A stretch of 64,000 nt of DNA from Astrothelium macrocarpum (Eukaryota; Ascomycota; Dothideomycetes; Trypetheliales; Trypetheliaceae), in NCBI GenBank assembly GCA_021030915.1, contig JAGEMR010000084.1, forward strand, positions 1-64,000, in the 5' to 3' direction. The position numbers were made by a program, and so were the translations under genes. How positions within the stretch are numbered: the stretch's first letter is position 1; every line of letters begins with the position of its first letter. A model generated the notes under the pieces. The model ran no database searches and was not told where the DNA came from. It saw only the letters and a list, made by a program, of their open reading frames with translations. Positions 37,360 through 49,583 of the stretch are shown piece by piece.

Positions 37360-38561
37360 GTGCTCATCAGCTTCAACAGCTGGCAACATGTAAGCAATAG
37401 CGCCGTGGTGTTCAGAAGAGCGTTTTTCACCCTCCTAACATGGTGAATACGACGTAAAATCAGAGTTTTACTTCAGCAATGTCAAACGTGTTACAACTAG
37501 AATTCTTTACATAAATGGAAACATCACTGTCGACTGAAAGTATTGCCCTGTTAATTATTCGAAGGGCTTTGACATTTGGAGCTAAACAAGATTGGTTGAA
37601 GTGGGCAACAAATCAAAATGCTGGATCAATCAGGCACGATTTAATTGAGTAGACAAGCTTTCTGTAGTTCGGCATTAGTGCATCACGACTTGATAATGGA
37701 GCCCTCTTTTAATTTTCAATCGTCGATTCAATCATCTATTCCCTTCTCAAGATTGCACTAAGGTAGAGCAGTGGGCCTGATCTACGAAAGGTGAGCAATC
37801 CAGTCCTGCGTTACAAGCTAAGCCATGTTCTTCCAACGCTAACAAAACATGCAAGCAAACTATCTCATGATGCTCTGTACGATTTCCTGTAGTCAATACG
37901 GTGACGGAGCATGCATGTCTCTTTGGAATTAGGCTTCTTCCGAGAGTTGTAGTTAGGCGGATCCACCTACTGTAGATCAAAGATTATTTCTTACCATATT
38001 TGTCTTAGTGTACATAAGCTACTGTTCCTAGCTTGCTACTATGCGTTTTTCCTATGCAACCGGTCCAACTCCAGCTATCAAGATGGAGAAGAGAGGCAAT
38101 TTAAATAGGCTATTACCGCGTAGCTTGAATCCCAGCTCTTCGCCTACGCTGATGGAGCCGGGACCATCAGTTTGAACTGAGCGAACAAGCTCCGTGCTGT
38201 TGCAAGGATTGAGACAATTATCGGCTAAGTCTGTCTTGGGACGCAAGTGAATATTGAGTAATATCAGATCGATCCGATAGCAACCAAATCTGATACCGAG
38301 AGATACCAACCTGATAGTATCGGGAGATATCGGTATCTTTGAGGCCTCTGTGGAACCGTGCGGACCTGATTTGATGGAGCACGAATTAACCCCATTTAAT
38401 GAGCATAGACCTGCTAATGCGACTACAGCTTTACAGTCGCAATCTACACGAAATTGTCACACATTCGTCGAAGTATGAGTTGGTCATTCTACGAAACTAG
38501 CTTTCTGTCAAATGTAGGAAGGCCATTGTTTACATCTCCATTGGGAAGAGTACTGGGATTC
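37360..38561. other. Intergenic within the cluster
   Basis: No coding sequence is supported. An imperfect palindrome with arms GATACCGA (38292-38299) and TCGGTATC (38330-38337) includes additional GATACC/GATATC words in between. Confidence 0.5.
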
Positions 38562-39473
38562 TCATTTTGATGCATTCAGCGCGTCATTCCAAGCAGTCTG
38601 CACGATGGCCCAATATTTCTGACCTCCACCCACTGTGATATGCGCGCAGTGCCTGGTGCCGCTGAATTTCTCGTATTCGACTCGAAATTTCCGCTCCTCA
38701 GCATGTCGGGCGTGCAGCTCGATGTCCTGGCTAGGCACCATCGTATCTGCATCACTGTACACATACTTCCTGAGCAGCTCTCCCTGCATGATCTGACTAT
38801 CGTTCAAACCCCGACGGACCCGTTCAATAGGGTCTTGCATGCCCCATGGGACGACAGCAAGCCAGTGGATAGAAACGATGATATAAACGAGAAAAAGCAA
38901 TAAAGCACGAATTGGCTGTCGGGTAGGCAGAACAGCTGACAGGGCCCGAACGGAGAGGGTAACTGTGCCTCGGCCCGGACAAGAATCCAGAATTGTAAGG
39001 TGTTGAGGGAATGAGATGCCTGAGACAGATTGCTGGAATGCGGCAAGAAGATTTAGAGCTTGATGAGAGCCGCCATTGGAGAAAACGTGGAGAATGACAG
39101 GGGTAGTGCGCAAGTGGGGCGTCTTTCCATGAAAATTCGTGCTGCAGCTGGCAACAATCACGTCAACGGCTGAGGCTACCCGCCTGCGCTGGTACCGAGC
39201 TGGGCGGATAAGGTAGTCGGCAGGATCCGAGGTGACGATCAATATGCGGGAGCAGGGATAAAATGCTTGATATCCTGCGATGTATTTGGAAATGTGGTTT
39301 GGCGCGGCTGACATCCAGGTCGCAAGGATAACGAGATTTGGGCCCGAGCAAGTGTCATTTTGCTGGCAAGTGATTGTGGCTGCAGCAGGTGGGTCATAGA
39401 GGTAAGACGAGGGCGACAGCTGAACGCATGTCGAAAGCAAGTTTAGCGGCGCTGAAGTGGCTTGGCTCACCAT
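38562..39473 (-). CDS. DUF829 (PaxU/TMEM53-like) alpha/beta hydrolase, 303 aa
   Basis: One exon starting at 39473. The order of motifs fits DUF829: an early strand NLVILATWMSA, an arginine-rich link, a nucleophile elbow VFSNGGSH (Ser132), an acid in YSDADTMVP (Asp241 or 243) and a histidine in RHCAHI (His275 or 278). A hydrophobic stretch (ALLLFLVYIIVSIHWLAVV, about 190-208) may touch a membrane. PaxU of paxilline clusters and related proteins near fungal PKS genes belong here; catalysis is poorly characterised. Since the PKS lacks a release domain, hydrolysis or transfer of its chain is a possible role, but that is inference. The gene lies between the P450 and the transporter. Confidence 0.82.
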   Translation of the reverse strand: MVSQATSAPLNLLSTCVQLSPSSYLYDPPAAATITCQQNDTCSGPNLVILATWMSAAPNHISKYIAGYQAFYPCSRILIVTSDPADYLIRPARYQRRRVASAVDVIVASCSTNFHGKTPHLRTTPVILHVFSNGGSHQALNLLAAFQQSVSGISFPQHLTILDSCPGRGTVTLSVRALSAVLPTRQPIRALLLFLVYIIVSIHWLAVVPWGMQDPIERVRRGLNDSQIMQGELLRKYVYSDADTMVPSQDIELHARHAEERKFRVEYEKFSGTRHCAHITVGGGQKYWAIVQTAWNDALNASK

Positions 39474-40040
39474 CTTGCGACGGGATAGATCGTAACTGTC
39501 CGCATATTGACAGACAGCTCGGGCCCTTTATAGACAAAGTGCTTCGGTAGGTCTCAGAAGCTGCATATCACGCTTGAGTGAGCCATCTACATCCCTACGG
39601 TCAGTAGGTACAGCATCCTCTCGTCTCCGACGATTAGCGCTGATGGTCGCGAAAATCGGGTTGCTATAGGAACTTTTTTAGATCAAAGATCAATAAGGGT
39701 AAGAGACTAGTTTCCGATTCGCTCAACTCTAATGATCCTTCGTATTCCTAGCCCGTCGCTTGTGATCTTCTCTTGAACCCATTGATTTGATCCAATCGGA
39801 TCAATTACGCACGGCCTTCAAGGACGCGCTGATCACTCACCAACGGTCGGATGCACCCGGGGACTGTGAGGTAGGCATCTGAGCCTCGCTTTAACCGGTA
39901 ATGGAATTAACAAACGATGATGATTACTTTATCGAACTCAACATATCATGTTCAGTTAAGTTGCTTTTTTCGGTTCTTGCCATCATGAACTGTTTTGCCC
40001 ACTTGCTGGCTTCCTTCAACATCAACAACGAAAGTGAGCC
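39474..40040. promoter_or_regulatory. Divergent promoter region, DUF829 hydrolase / MFS transporter
   Basis: These 567 bp separate the two start codons. No specific factor site is claimed. The head-to-head arrangement repeats that of the PKS and P450. Confidence 0.45.
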
Positions 40041-41921
40041 ATGGCGACTCTTACTGTTACAGGAGCCGGAGTGTTGAATGAGCCAGCTAGGGGAAAAGAA
40101 GATCTATCTATGTCGTTGAGAGACAATAACCATATTTCAGGCCAACCTACCAGCTCGTCCCAAAAGATCAGCCAAAGCCCTTCAGAGCCAGAGGAAGATT
40201 GGAAAGCTGGCAGGGCAGAATGGGCTATCATTATTGTTTTATCAATTGTCTCGCTCATGATCGCTTTGGATGCTACCATACTAGTCACCGCTCTACCTGT
40301 AAGTTAGCCGAATAATACTCTTCATCAAATGCCCGCCTGACTGGTACCCTCAGACCATAGCAAGCAGTTTGAACGGAAACTCAACGGATACTTTCTGGGC
40401 AGGCACTGCTTACCTACTCACTGAAGCTGTGTTTCAGCCGTTTATCATCGCTCTTTCTGACACCTTCGGCCGACGCCTCCTTTATTTGACTTCCCTCAGC
40501 TTTTTCACCATCGGTACTTTGCTCTGCTGCCTTTGCAAGAACTTCTCCGAACTTTTGGCTGGCCGTTCCATCCAAGGCATTGGTGGCGGCGGAGTTCTCG
40601 CATTAAGCCTAGTAATCCTCACTGACATTGTGCCTTTACGGCAACGGCCCGTTTATGTTAGTATTAATCAGCTATCTTGGGCTTTAGGTTCAATTGCTGG
40701 ACCTTTAGTGGGCGGACTTTTCGCGCAGCATACGACCTGGCGTTGGATATTCTATTTGAACTTTCCATTCTGCGGCATTGGATTCTTAACCGTACCATTA
40801 GTTATGAAACTCCAGGCTAAACGTGCTTCAGTAAGAGAACGACTTGTGCACGTGGATTGGCTAGGCGCATTTCTATTTATCGCCAGTACAACTAGCTTTC
40901 TGATCGGAGTCACATGGGGCGGCTCAGAATATCCTTGGACATCTTGGCGAACGCTTGTGCCGTTGCTCCTTGGAGCGGCCGGCATAGCAACTACAGTGGT
41001 TTGGGAGTATTTTGCAACAAACGCTTTCCTTCGACTGTCGATTTTCAACTCTTATTCAGCTTTTGCCGCGTACATTGGGTCCATTTTGCAAGGCTTGTTG
41101 GTGTGTAGTTGTGGTTCCAGTGCAATAGGTCTATACATACTAATCAGTGTTAGATGTTTTGTGAATTGTATTATCTTCCTTTCTATTTAGAGAGCGTTAA
41201 GAATTACAGCCCTACAGTTACCGGATTGGCTATTATGCCCATTACCGGAGCGTTACTTCCAACCAGCGCTATCATTGGGAAACTAATGACTAAATTTGGG
41301 ACATTTCGTTGGGCTATCTGGTCTGGATGGACTATCACTATTCTCAGTACAGGATTACTCATTCTATTGGGACCAAACACCAAAGTTTATGTTTGGATAA
41401 TCATTTTTGTTCTTATTGGTCTTGGTCACGGTTTGATTCTCATGTCCCTCAATTTCAGTATCCAAGCTATGGCCGATGTTGAAGATGTTGGCTACGCGGC
41501 AGCAATGTATACATTTCAACGCACTTTTGGTATGTGCGTTGGCGTTGCTATCGGTGGAACCGTTTTCCAAAATCGGTTACAGATCCACCTTTTGAAGCTG
41601 CAGCTTCCTGCAGCTGCAGAAACAGCCAAAAACGCTGAAGGCTTTCTTCAAATACTAAAGACGCTGCCGAAACAAGGATTGGAATATCAGGATTTTGTTC
41701 GAGCATACGCACAGGCATTTGAGAACGTATTTGAGGTTCTGACTGGGATTGCAGGACTGGCTGGAATCATGAGCTTATTCATCAAAGAATACACAATGGA
41801 TAAAGGTCTTGGATCCGATCATAAGTTAAAGCACGGGAAAAAAAATACGAGCTCCTCGGAGGTGGTGCTCACTGAAATGGGGCGTAACACTGACTCTGCT
41901 GAGCTAGGGCCGAGGGAATGA
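40041..41921 (+). CDS. MFS drug/metabolite exporter, DHA2 (14-TMS) type, 590 aa
   Basis: Exons are 40041-40298, 40354-41100 and 41154-41921; introns of 55 bp (GTAAGT...CTCAG) and 53 bp (GTGTGT...GTTAG) keep the frame. The ATG lies in a good context (GCCATGG). A polar N-terminus of about 60 residues precedes helix 1, which carries LDATILVTALPTI, the DHA2 signature. SDTFGRRLLYL is the loop 2-3 motif, and GRSIQGIGGGGV and LGSIAGPLVGGLF are the antiport motifs. Hydrophobic segments continue to about residue 540, and the tail is polar. It probably exports the cluster product across the plasma membrane, giving self-protection. It is divergent from the DUF829 gene. Confidence 0.93.
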
Positions 41922-43160
41922 CTATAGCTCTGGTATCGTGTAGGGTCAGATGATTTTCGAGAGAGAAACCCAGCCTATGAAATTTTTTGGAACAAAAGAT
42001 CTGTATTGGCTGCTGTGGCTTTGTGGTTACTGTATTGCGTTAGTTGATACTGGTCGCAAAGCTGGAAAGAGATTATCGGCAATTTTATCACAGTATCAGG
42101 CTTAATGTATTAGATGGAAGGACAAATCAAAATCCTCACTGATGCGCTGTTGAACAACTTATCTTCTCAATTAAAATACACTCCTGTATACATAACCGAG
42201 TTTTCATGGCCAGTATTTCAGGGCGTTGTGTTATGCTTTGATCTATTTGGGTATGTGACGCGGTTATCTGATTGTCAGGCTTTACTAGAGCAGTCATTGC
42301 GCTGAGAAATCAGCTGTGGGTTTTGCTGTTTCTGGAAAAGGGTTCTCGATCAGGCACGCTTCGACTTTTACCGGATTAATGTACATACCCGATGTCTTAT
42401 CTGATTCTCATAAGAAGAATACCTATTCTACTTCTGTCCCTCCCGTAGACGCTTCTAGTGCAATGATGATACCTCGGCACTCGAAATATGCCGGGTGGCT
42501 ATTTTCGAGAAAAGCTTGAGAGTCCACCAGCCCTTTTATATAAAACACCATAGCTTCGTAGATTTCATTTTGACTCTTGAAGAGATTTTCCAAACTGCAT
42601 ACCACTTTGATAGATTTTAAGTAGCGTAGGCATCGTACGAACCCAAGATTTTCTCAACTCCTCGCAAGACTTGTTTGTACATCTCCTGACGACATTCAAA
42701 TGCGCAGCGTGTGCTGAACCGTACTTATTCTTAGACTGCAAACATGTCGAACGCCGATCTCTACTGCTTAGTCTAGTCTACTCTCCGAGCTGGCGACTCG
42801 CTCAGGTGAGCATTGACTCTCGGAGCTCACCTTGACATGGCCACCGGCCCTCCTAGAAGATCCGGGCAAGACGTATACACGAATGAGCTGTGCGCTTCTT
42901 CTAAATTCAATGATAGTGCCGCTCTCTGGTATGATCTGGGCTTCTGACAGGTCAGCAGTCCGTGAGACTAATTTTGTTCTGCTATACAAGTACCGAGCAA
43001 GTATATTAAGTAGGCACGCAAGACTGCCACAGAGCTGAAGATCCTTCTGATTTATTTCTGCTCTCCCTTCCCTGTCCTTTCTCTACTTATCTTCGTATTT
43101 ACCTATATACGCATACTGCGAATCGATAGCTTTTCATGCTGACGACAATTCCAAGTTAGC
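41922..43160. other. Intergenic, cluster edge
   Basis: Several short open frames (for example 42114-42305 and 42316-42519) have no recognisable motifs. No gene is supported. Confidence 0.5.
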
Positions 43161-43164
43161 AAGC

Positions 43165-43590
43165 ATGGCCACGGATAAATCCATGGAGCTCTTTGTCGTA
43201 CAAATTGTTGTAAGGACTTGGATTAAACGTTAGCACCACCGTCGACCAAGACATCTCCAATAACCTCCTGCACCATCTCGGCCATCATCTTCACTGCCAT
43301 CTTCGCCACTATCTTCATCAGCATCTCCACTGCCCTCTCCTGGTGGGTTCTCTAACGAAACACAGGTAGTCATTGGAGTGGTGATACTCCTCGTGATTCT
43401 AGTGGCTGCCGCTTTCAGAACCCGTCACTTTTATCGCCGGAGACAACAAGCCGATAAGGAACTAATTCGGATCAAATGCCCCTTGTACTATGGTCGCTCA
43501 AGTTCAGCGGGAAGACCTACGGGATGTGAATTATTTGAGCAGAAAAGTATGAGCTACATGCAACAGAAAGATTTGAGTTATCTGCAGTAG
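43165..43590 (+). CDS. Possible small single-pass membrane protein, incomplete model
   Basis: One frame ending at 43590 encodes a Ser/Pro-rich stretch (about 43276-43360, e.g. SSSASPLPSPGG), then a transmembrane segment VVIGVVILLVILVAAAF and a basic stop-transfer RTRHFYRRRQQ. This layout is common in small fungal surface proteins. A stop at about 43259 lies upstream in that frame, and the nearest ATG (43165) opens a different frame, so an intron or frameshift would be needed. No family is recognised. It may be a fragment. The start coordinate is only the nearest upstream ATG. Confidence 0.25.
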
Positions 43591-44063
43591 ACCAGCCACA
43601 GTAGCCAAAAGATCCGGGTGGGCATGACAGGATTGACAAACTCCCAGCTCATGGAAGAGGGCGTTCATAATAGAGTTTCAGATTTTCTGACAAGCTTTCA
43701 AGTAGAAATCCACTTCTACTATAATACTAAATATATAAAACTTCGAGTCTAAGATTTCGCTATGATTATAATGTCTCAAACTGTCACAGTTGAGATGCGG
43801 AGTTGGACTCTGAATCGAGCGTAGGGCTCGGAATAGCATGAATTGAAATAGAGTACGACGTCTGATCATATCCGAGTACTACCCAGGTAGGATGGAGTCT
43901 TGAATATTATGTAGGTGTAAACCACTATACAGCACTATGGAAGTTATGTATGGCTTTTATTACTTTACTATCTTCTTGGCTAGGCTTAGAGTAGTTCAAC
44001 TTTTCAAGCCTTCAAGCGACGAAAAACAGAAATAATCAGGCCGCTCGGTTCTTGTTATGCCCG
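43591..44063. other. Intergenic up to the transposon island
   Basis: No gene is seen. GC content falls towards the AT-rich block. Confidence 0.5.
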
Positions 44064-44119
44064 CGACAGGGGGTTGTCAGAATTGACCGGCCAACCTCCG
44101 AACCCCGAAATGAGACGAA
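44064..44119 (+). repeat. Left arm of 56-bp perfect inverted repeat
   Basis: Identical by eye to the reverse complement of 47465-47520. The arm is GC-rich and untouched by the transitions that saturate the interior. Confidence 0.9.
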
Positions 44120-44136
44120 TTGTTCGAATAGGGTCT

Positions 44137-45566
44137 ACCACGGTGTTATGAACCACACCACCGCGTGGCTCACGCTGTACATACGCTCCGCATACGATTA
44201 GCATATAATTCGCATGCATTCAATCATAATAATTCAAAATTTTTCAAAAAATATAGAAATTGAAAAACAAATATAAATTGTTTATGATATATTTTTTAAA
44301 AATTTATTTTTATTAATTCATGAAATTATATAAGAATTCAAAATTCCATATTTAATATTAAAATATAGATTAAATAACGATTTATTATTAATAATTATTA
44401 AAAAATTATAATAATTTTTAATAAATATTAAAAAATCAATTTTAATTCATTAGATCAAATGATATATTATTATAAAAATTTCAATTATATATTTATTATT
44501 AATTGAATTTATTGAATTTTTACGAAAAAAATACGTTCATCATATATCTCATTTATATTCTATATAAATTTATTTTGAATTTATTAATATTAAATCGAAC
44601 ATTTTATCAAATAACATTTTTAAATTCGTAATATATATATTGATCAATTAAAATTTATTTATATAAATAGAATAATTATAAAAATAATAAATCATTGATT
44701 TAATATATTTGAAACGTAATAAAAAAAATATGAATATAATATTTCAGATATTTATAATATAAATAAATCAGAATTCAACATTAATAAAAAATAATTATTT
44801 AAAATATTAATTCATTTTAATATAAAAAAAAATAAAAGATTATAATAAATAAATAAAAATAAATTATAATGATTAAATATATCAATATAATAAATAAAAT
44901 ATTTACGTCTTTTTTGATTTTTAAAAATATATAATTGAATTTATATTAATTATTCGTAAAAATATTATCAGAATATCATTTCATAATTAATAAAAATAAT
45001 TGAATATTAAATGAATTGATATTATATTAATTAATTAAGATTTTTGATCTTTTAATATACGAATAATATAAAAATTATAAATATTTTTTTATTATAAATA
45101 ATTATGATAATTATATTCAGATCAAATTCATTATTTATTATATAAAAAATAAAATCAATTTTATAATTATATCATCGTATTATTTATATATATTTCAATC
45201 ATTTGATATAGATATATTTTCTATATTCAAACGATTTTACATAAACGAAATAATTATATTTTATAAATTCAATATATAATAGATATTTAAAATAAAATGG
45301 ATTAAAATATTTATTCAAACGCGTAATATAATTATATCAAAAAAAATATATTTATATTGATTTTTAAAATATAGATATAATACCTTTAAATCGCAGATAA
45401 ATTTTGAATGAATTATTTCAGATATAATCATTATTATATATAAAAATTTTCATATCATTTAATTTAAATAATTTGGATCATTCATTATTAAAAATTTTTT
45501 TTCTAAAAATTATTATATTTATCAAATCAAATAAAAAATTCATAAAAATTTTAAATAAAAATAATA
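44137..45566 (+). mobile_element. Unidentified TA-flanked element, left end and AT-rich body
   Basis: Starts GGGTCTACC after a TA and shares about 70 bp with the reverse complement of 2001-2075. The body to 45566 is RIP-degraded without a recognisable frame. The other terminus is not visible; the pogo element lies where it would be expected. Confidence 0.45.
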
Positions 45567-45568
45567 TA

Positions 45569-47430
45569 ACGTATCTGCATAGCGAGCGGAACAACATAGC
45601 GAGCGGAACACCGCTCCGCACTCGTACGAATTTTTTTTTAATCAACACAATAATACTATATTATAATTGTGAAAATTAATCGCTATTCTTTTTTTCAGAG
45701 ATTAAAAAATCTATCTGACATATTCGCGCATAATGCCCAGATTATTTGCAGTTGTTATAATATCGTACGCGCGAATTCTTGCCATTTATGCGACCATCCT
45801 TTTCATATATATCATTTTTTCTAATTTCAATAACATCTTTTTATGATTATAACATATTTATTTCTGAAATATTAAATAATCCGCCAATATATAATCAAAT
45901 TTTTTTGATTTTCCGATATTTATTCAATATTTCATTTATCGTATGAAAATTTTTATTTTCCATTTTTAATAATATCAATTTATATATTAATTTTAAAATA
46001 TCTTTCATTTATATATCAATTAAATTATATAATTGGATTAGAGAATTATTTTGATATTTTATGATTTTAAATTTCAGATTTATAAAATTTTGTATTATAT
46101 TTTTTATAATCTTAAATATATTTAAATTTATAAATATGATATTTATTAAATAAAAATTTGATGATATAAATATTTTAAATTTAAAATTCAGATAATTAAT
46201 CATTTATTCTGGATTATATAGAATAAGGCCAATTATTCGAAATCCTATTTATACGTTTCTTTCATCCATTGAAATAAAAAATGCTTTTTTAAAAACGGAA
46301 AAGAAATCATCCTTTATAATATATATAAATTGAGATCGTATTAGATATTCAATTTTTTTGTCATATAAAATTTTTAAAAGACCAAAACATTCTATATCAA
46401 AAGATTGAAAAATATGTGATGAATATGAAAATATATAGAAAATAATAATATCCATTTTTTAATAATAATTATCGAATTCAAGAAAATGATGGCTGTTATA
46501 TTCATTAAGAATTAAAAATCGATATTTGCCGATCGTATGAAATTTTATAAATTTCTTAAAATATTATAATTAATCTAGATTAATTTCATTTATTATCCAA
46601 TCATTTATATTTGGATGAATTCGTCAGATGATGAAAAATTTATTATTTATATATCAAAAAAGGAAATGATATTTGCCTTTTATAATGACGTATGAAGGCA
46701 GTATCCAATCATTTGTATAAATATTCTGAATTACTGAAATCCATTTTCGATTATCAGATTATTTTGTATAAGGCCTTCTTTTACGATCTAAAATAATAAT
46801 AATTTTTGTATATAATAATATTTCCATTAAAAAATCAATCTTATTGAAATTATAGATATCAGTATTAATAATTCCATATTTATTAATTATATTATATATA
46901 AGATCAAATCAATTTTATATAATTATAAAATCTTCAATTAATATTTTTTAATAGTCAATCTTTTATCGGAATTGTATTTTAAATAATGATTGTTATTATA
47001 CGAAATTTGCAATTTATCGAAATCCGATATATGACGTATTTCGAATTTCGCGCAAATAATCAGCCATATTTCGTATATCATTTTATTTAAACGGAAAATC
47101 GCAATCAATTAGATTTATAATACGATTCAGAATTATCTCTTTTTTTATTTCAATGAGATTCATTGAATTGGCTGAGATATCATATCGTGATTGTCGGCCG
47201 TCGCGTCGAATAGTTAGTATTGTATGAGAGATCTCATAAATTTGAATAACCTTTCGTACGTTAAATTTTTGATCTTTTTTTAAAATTTCGAGAATCATAA
47301 TCATTCTGTTTTTTTTAGAAAATGTTTCCATTTCTATATGTAGAGAAAAGTCGCGTCAAAAAGAAAAGTTCGTACAAATGCGGAGCGGTGTTCCGCTCGT
47401 TATGTTATTCCGCTCGCTATGCAGATACGT
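45569..47430 (-). mobile_element. pogo/Fot1-like DNA transposon, copy 2, complete but RIP-degraded
   Basis: It is 1862 bp, flanked by TA on both sides, with inverted repeats beginning ACGTATCTGCATAGCGAGCG. On the minus strand a remnant starting near 47331 reads KKDQKFNVRKVIQIYEISHT and RRDGRQSRYDISANSMNL, matching the N-terminal helix-turn-helix of Fot1-type transposases (consensus RxAAxxYxVxxTTLxRRxxGxxSRxDxxANxxxL). Another at 46455-46249 reads SHIFQSFDIECFGLLKILYD and continues into DDFFSVFKKAF, the DDE_1 end. Stops between them make it inactive. It lies about 35 bp inside the right arm of the outer repeat. Confidence 0.93.
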
Positions 47431-47464
47431 TAATTAATTTATTTATAATTGTTATTTTGGTGTT

Positions 47465-47520
47465 TTCGTCTCATTTCGGGGTTCGGAGGTTGGCCGGTCA
47501 ATTCTGACAACCCCCTGTCG
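47465..47520 (-). repeat. Right arm of 56-bp perfect inverted repeat
   Basis: Partner of 44064-44119. It ends 83 bp before the 3' end of the STAND receptor gene, so transposon and receptor gene nearly abut. Confidence 0.9.
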
Positions 47521-49583
47521 CCGTTCTGAGAGCTTAGATAATAGATTAGGTAATCACGCTAGTGGGCTTAGCGTCAAAAAGTCCTCATCTTATCTCCTGT
47601 ACTTAATTTCCATATAGGTAGTCATACAATTCATCCCACAAGTTCATACACAAACAGACTCCAACAAAATTGACAGGAAAATCCAGTATAGCGTCTTCCT
47701 CTTCAACATCTTCAACACCATCAATCTCCGGAACATCTTCTAAACATGGCGGCACCGAAGCATTTGAGTTGTGTGATGATTCTTCATCTACATTGCCCCA
47801 ACCAGAAAGATTTTCCTCGTCATTCGTACGGGCATCGGTGATAGTGGCGTCGTCAGGAAATGCGGGCATTCCGGGAGGTCGAAAAACTAAAACCCGACCG
47901 CTGGTCGATTCGTTAATTTCATGAATCAAAGTCCGTCTCGACCTGGTTGACGTTACACGTCTATATCGGAGGAGCTGCTCCTCAGCATCGTTAGCGCCAG
48001 AGAAATGAAAACCCTCCTGCCATGTTTCGCGAATGCCCACTCCAACAGACTCCAAAAGTGAATCGAGAGCTTCTTTGGGTCTGTACGCTGGGACACGTGA
48101 CTGATCACTGGCGGCATAGTATTTGAGTTTGTATTCAAGCACTTCTTTAGCCACACCTGTCTCATCTATTAGCACAGCGAAAGGTTCGCAAAACAGTTTT
48201 TAACAACACACCAATATCGTTGTCGCCACTTGGATCCATTCCAATCTTGTTAATATCGGCGAGTCTACGCTCCTTAAACGATTTTGCTTGTTCCTGGACA
48301 ACCCAAGTCATCATGTGGCCCAGAATGCGTCCGACAAGTTCATTCCCAATCGAGCGAACCGCTGCCAGAAAGAATTCAGGACCCTCAGGATGAAGATCAA
48401 AGAAACGTGCCAAGGTTTTCCTATAGTCTTCGAGATTCATGTGACTGTAGACAAGACTCGCACTGTAACCCTTACCAGATAGGACTGCAATCTCCAGCGC
48501 GTTGAAACCACATGTATTGACCGTCATAGTCTCTGCGCTCTTTTGCAAGAGATAGTCTGTGACCTCCAAATTCATACCGTACTTGATAGCTAAGTGGAGC
48601 GGCGTAAGTTGAAGATTCGGAATTGCTATATTGCAATTTGCTCCACCTTCAACAAGAAGTCTGACTATGGATAAACTTCCGTATGCACAAGCTAAGTGGA
48701 GCGGTGTTCTTCCGCTTTTGTCAGTAGCGTTAGGATCTGCGCCTGATCGTCGAACGTTGGCTGATCCACTCGGTACAGGTCTTGTTCCATTTGTGTCTGG
48801 ATTGAAGTTCCCTTTGAAACGTGATGGAGGACGAAGCAAGGTTTGGACAATCATTACATGTCCTGCTATCACCGCATAGTGAAGGGCAGAAAAGCCTTGT
48901 TCATCAGCTAACTCAAGACTTGCTCCTTCTCTAAGTAGGATGTCAACAACTTCCTGATTGCCGCTATGGGCAGCCACATGTAATGGCGTTCGTCTGTTCT
49001 TCTTGGAATGTCTGTTGATATTACCACAACTTTTGATAACTGCACTGACGATTTGAGCCCTCTGGTCTAGGTTTCTTTGACCGCAACTTGAAAGGAGCAA
49101 AGCGTCTTCATTATTATTAGTTATGTCCTGCAGGTCAGCGCCTTTTTCCAGCAGGAAGCTGACCAGTTTGCTATGACCAAACCTCGCTGCCAGATGTAGA
49201 CAAGTGTTTCCCCAGATATCCTTCGCGTTGACTTCAGCACCTTTATCAAGAAGCAAAGTCGCTATATTGACGACCTCGTCCTCAACGTTGTGCAAATCAA
49301 GCTTTCCTACCATTTGGTCCACGGTCGGTCCCATTGTTTCGGATCCGAATGGGAGTGCATTGAGGGCGTCACGTTCGGAATTGTATGCTTGGATCTCGTT
49401 TTGCATCGAAAGTATCTCATGATGGAGCGGCGTTCTCTTCCTGCTGTCACAAGCTGTCACATCTGCCCCAAGCTCAACTAGGTATTGCTGCATAGCATGT
49501 TCGCGAAGCCGCACAGCGAAATGCAAAGGGGTAAGACCATTATTGTCCGGTAGACAAATGTCCACTTTATGTGTGTGTAGCTG

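Larger units (their letters stand above)
44064..47520. mobile_element. Composite transposon island bounded by a perfect 56-bp inverted repeat
   Basis: Bases 44064-44119 and 47465-47520 are exact reverse complements, starting CGACAGGGGGTTGTCAGAAT. If the true terminus is CAGGGG, as in some hAT elements, no clean 8-bp duplication is visible. The interior is AT-rich and holds a TA-flanked element end (44137) and a complete pogo-like element (45569-47430). Without the pogo copy the unit would be about 1.6 kb. No transposase of the outer element is recognisable. Confidence 0.65.
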
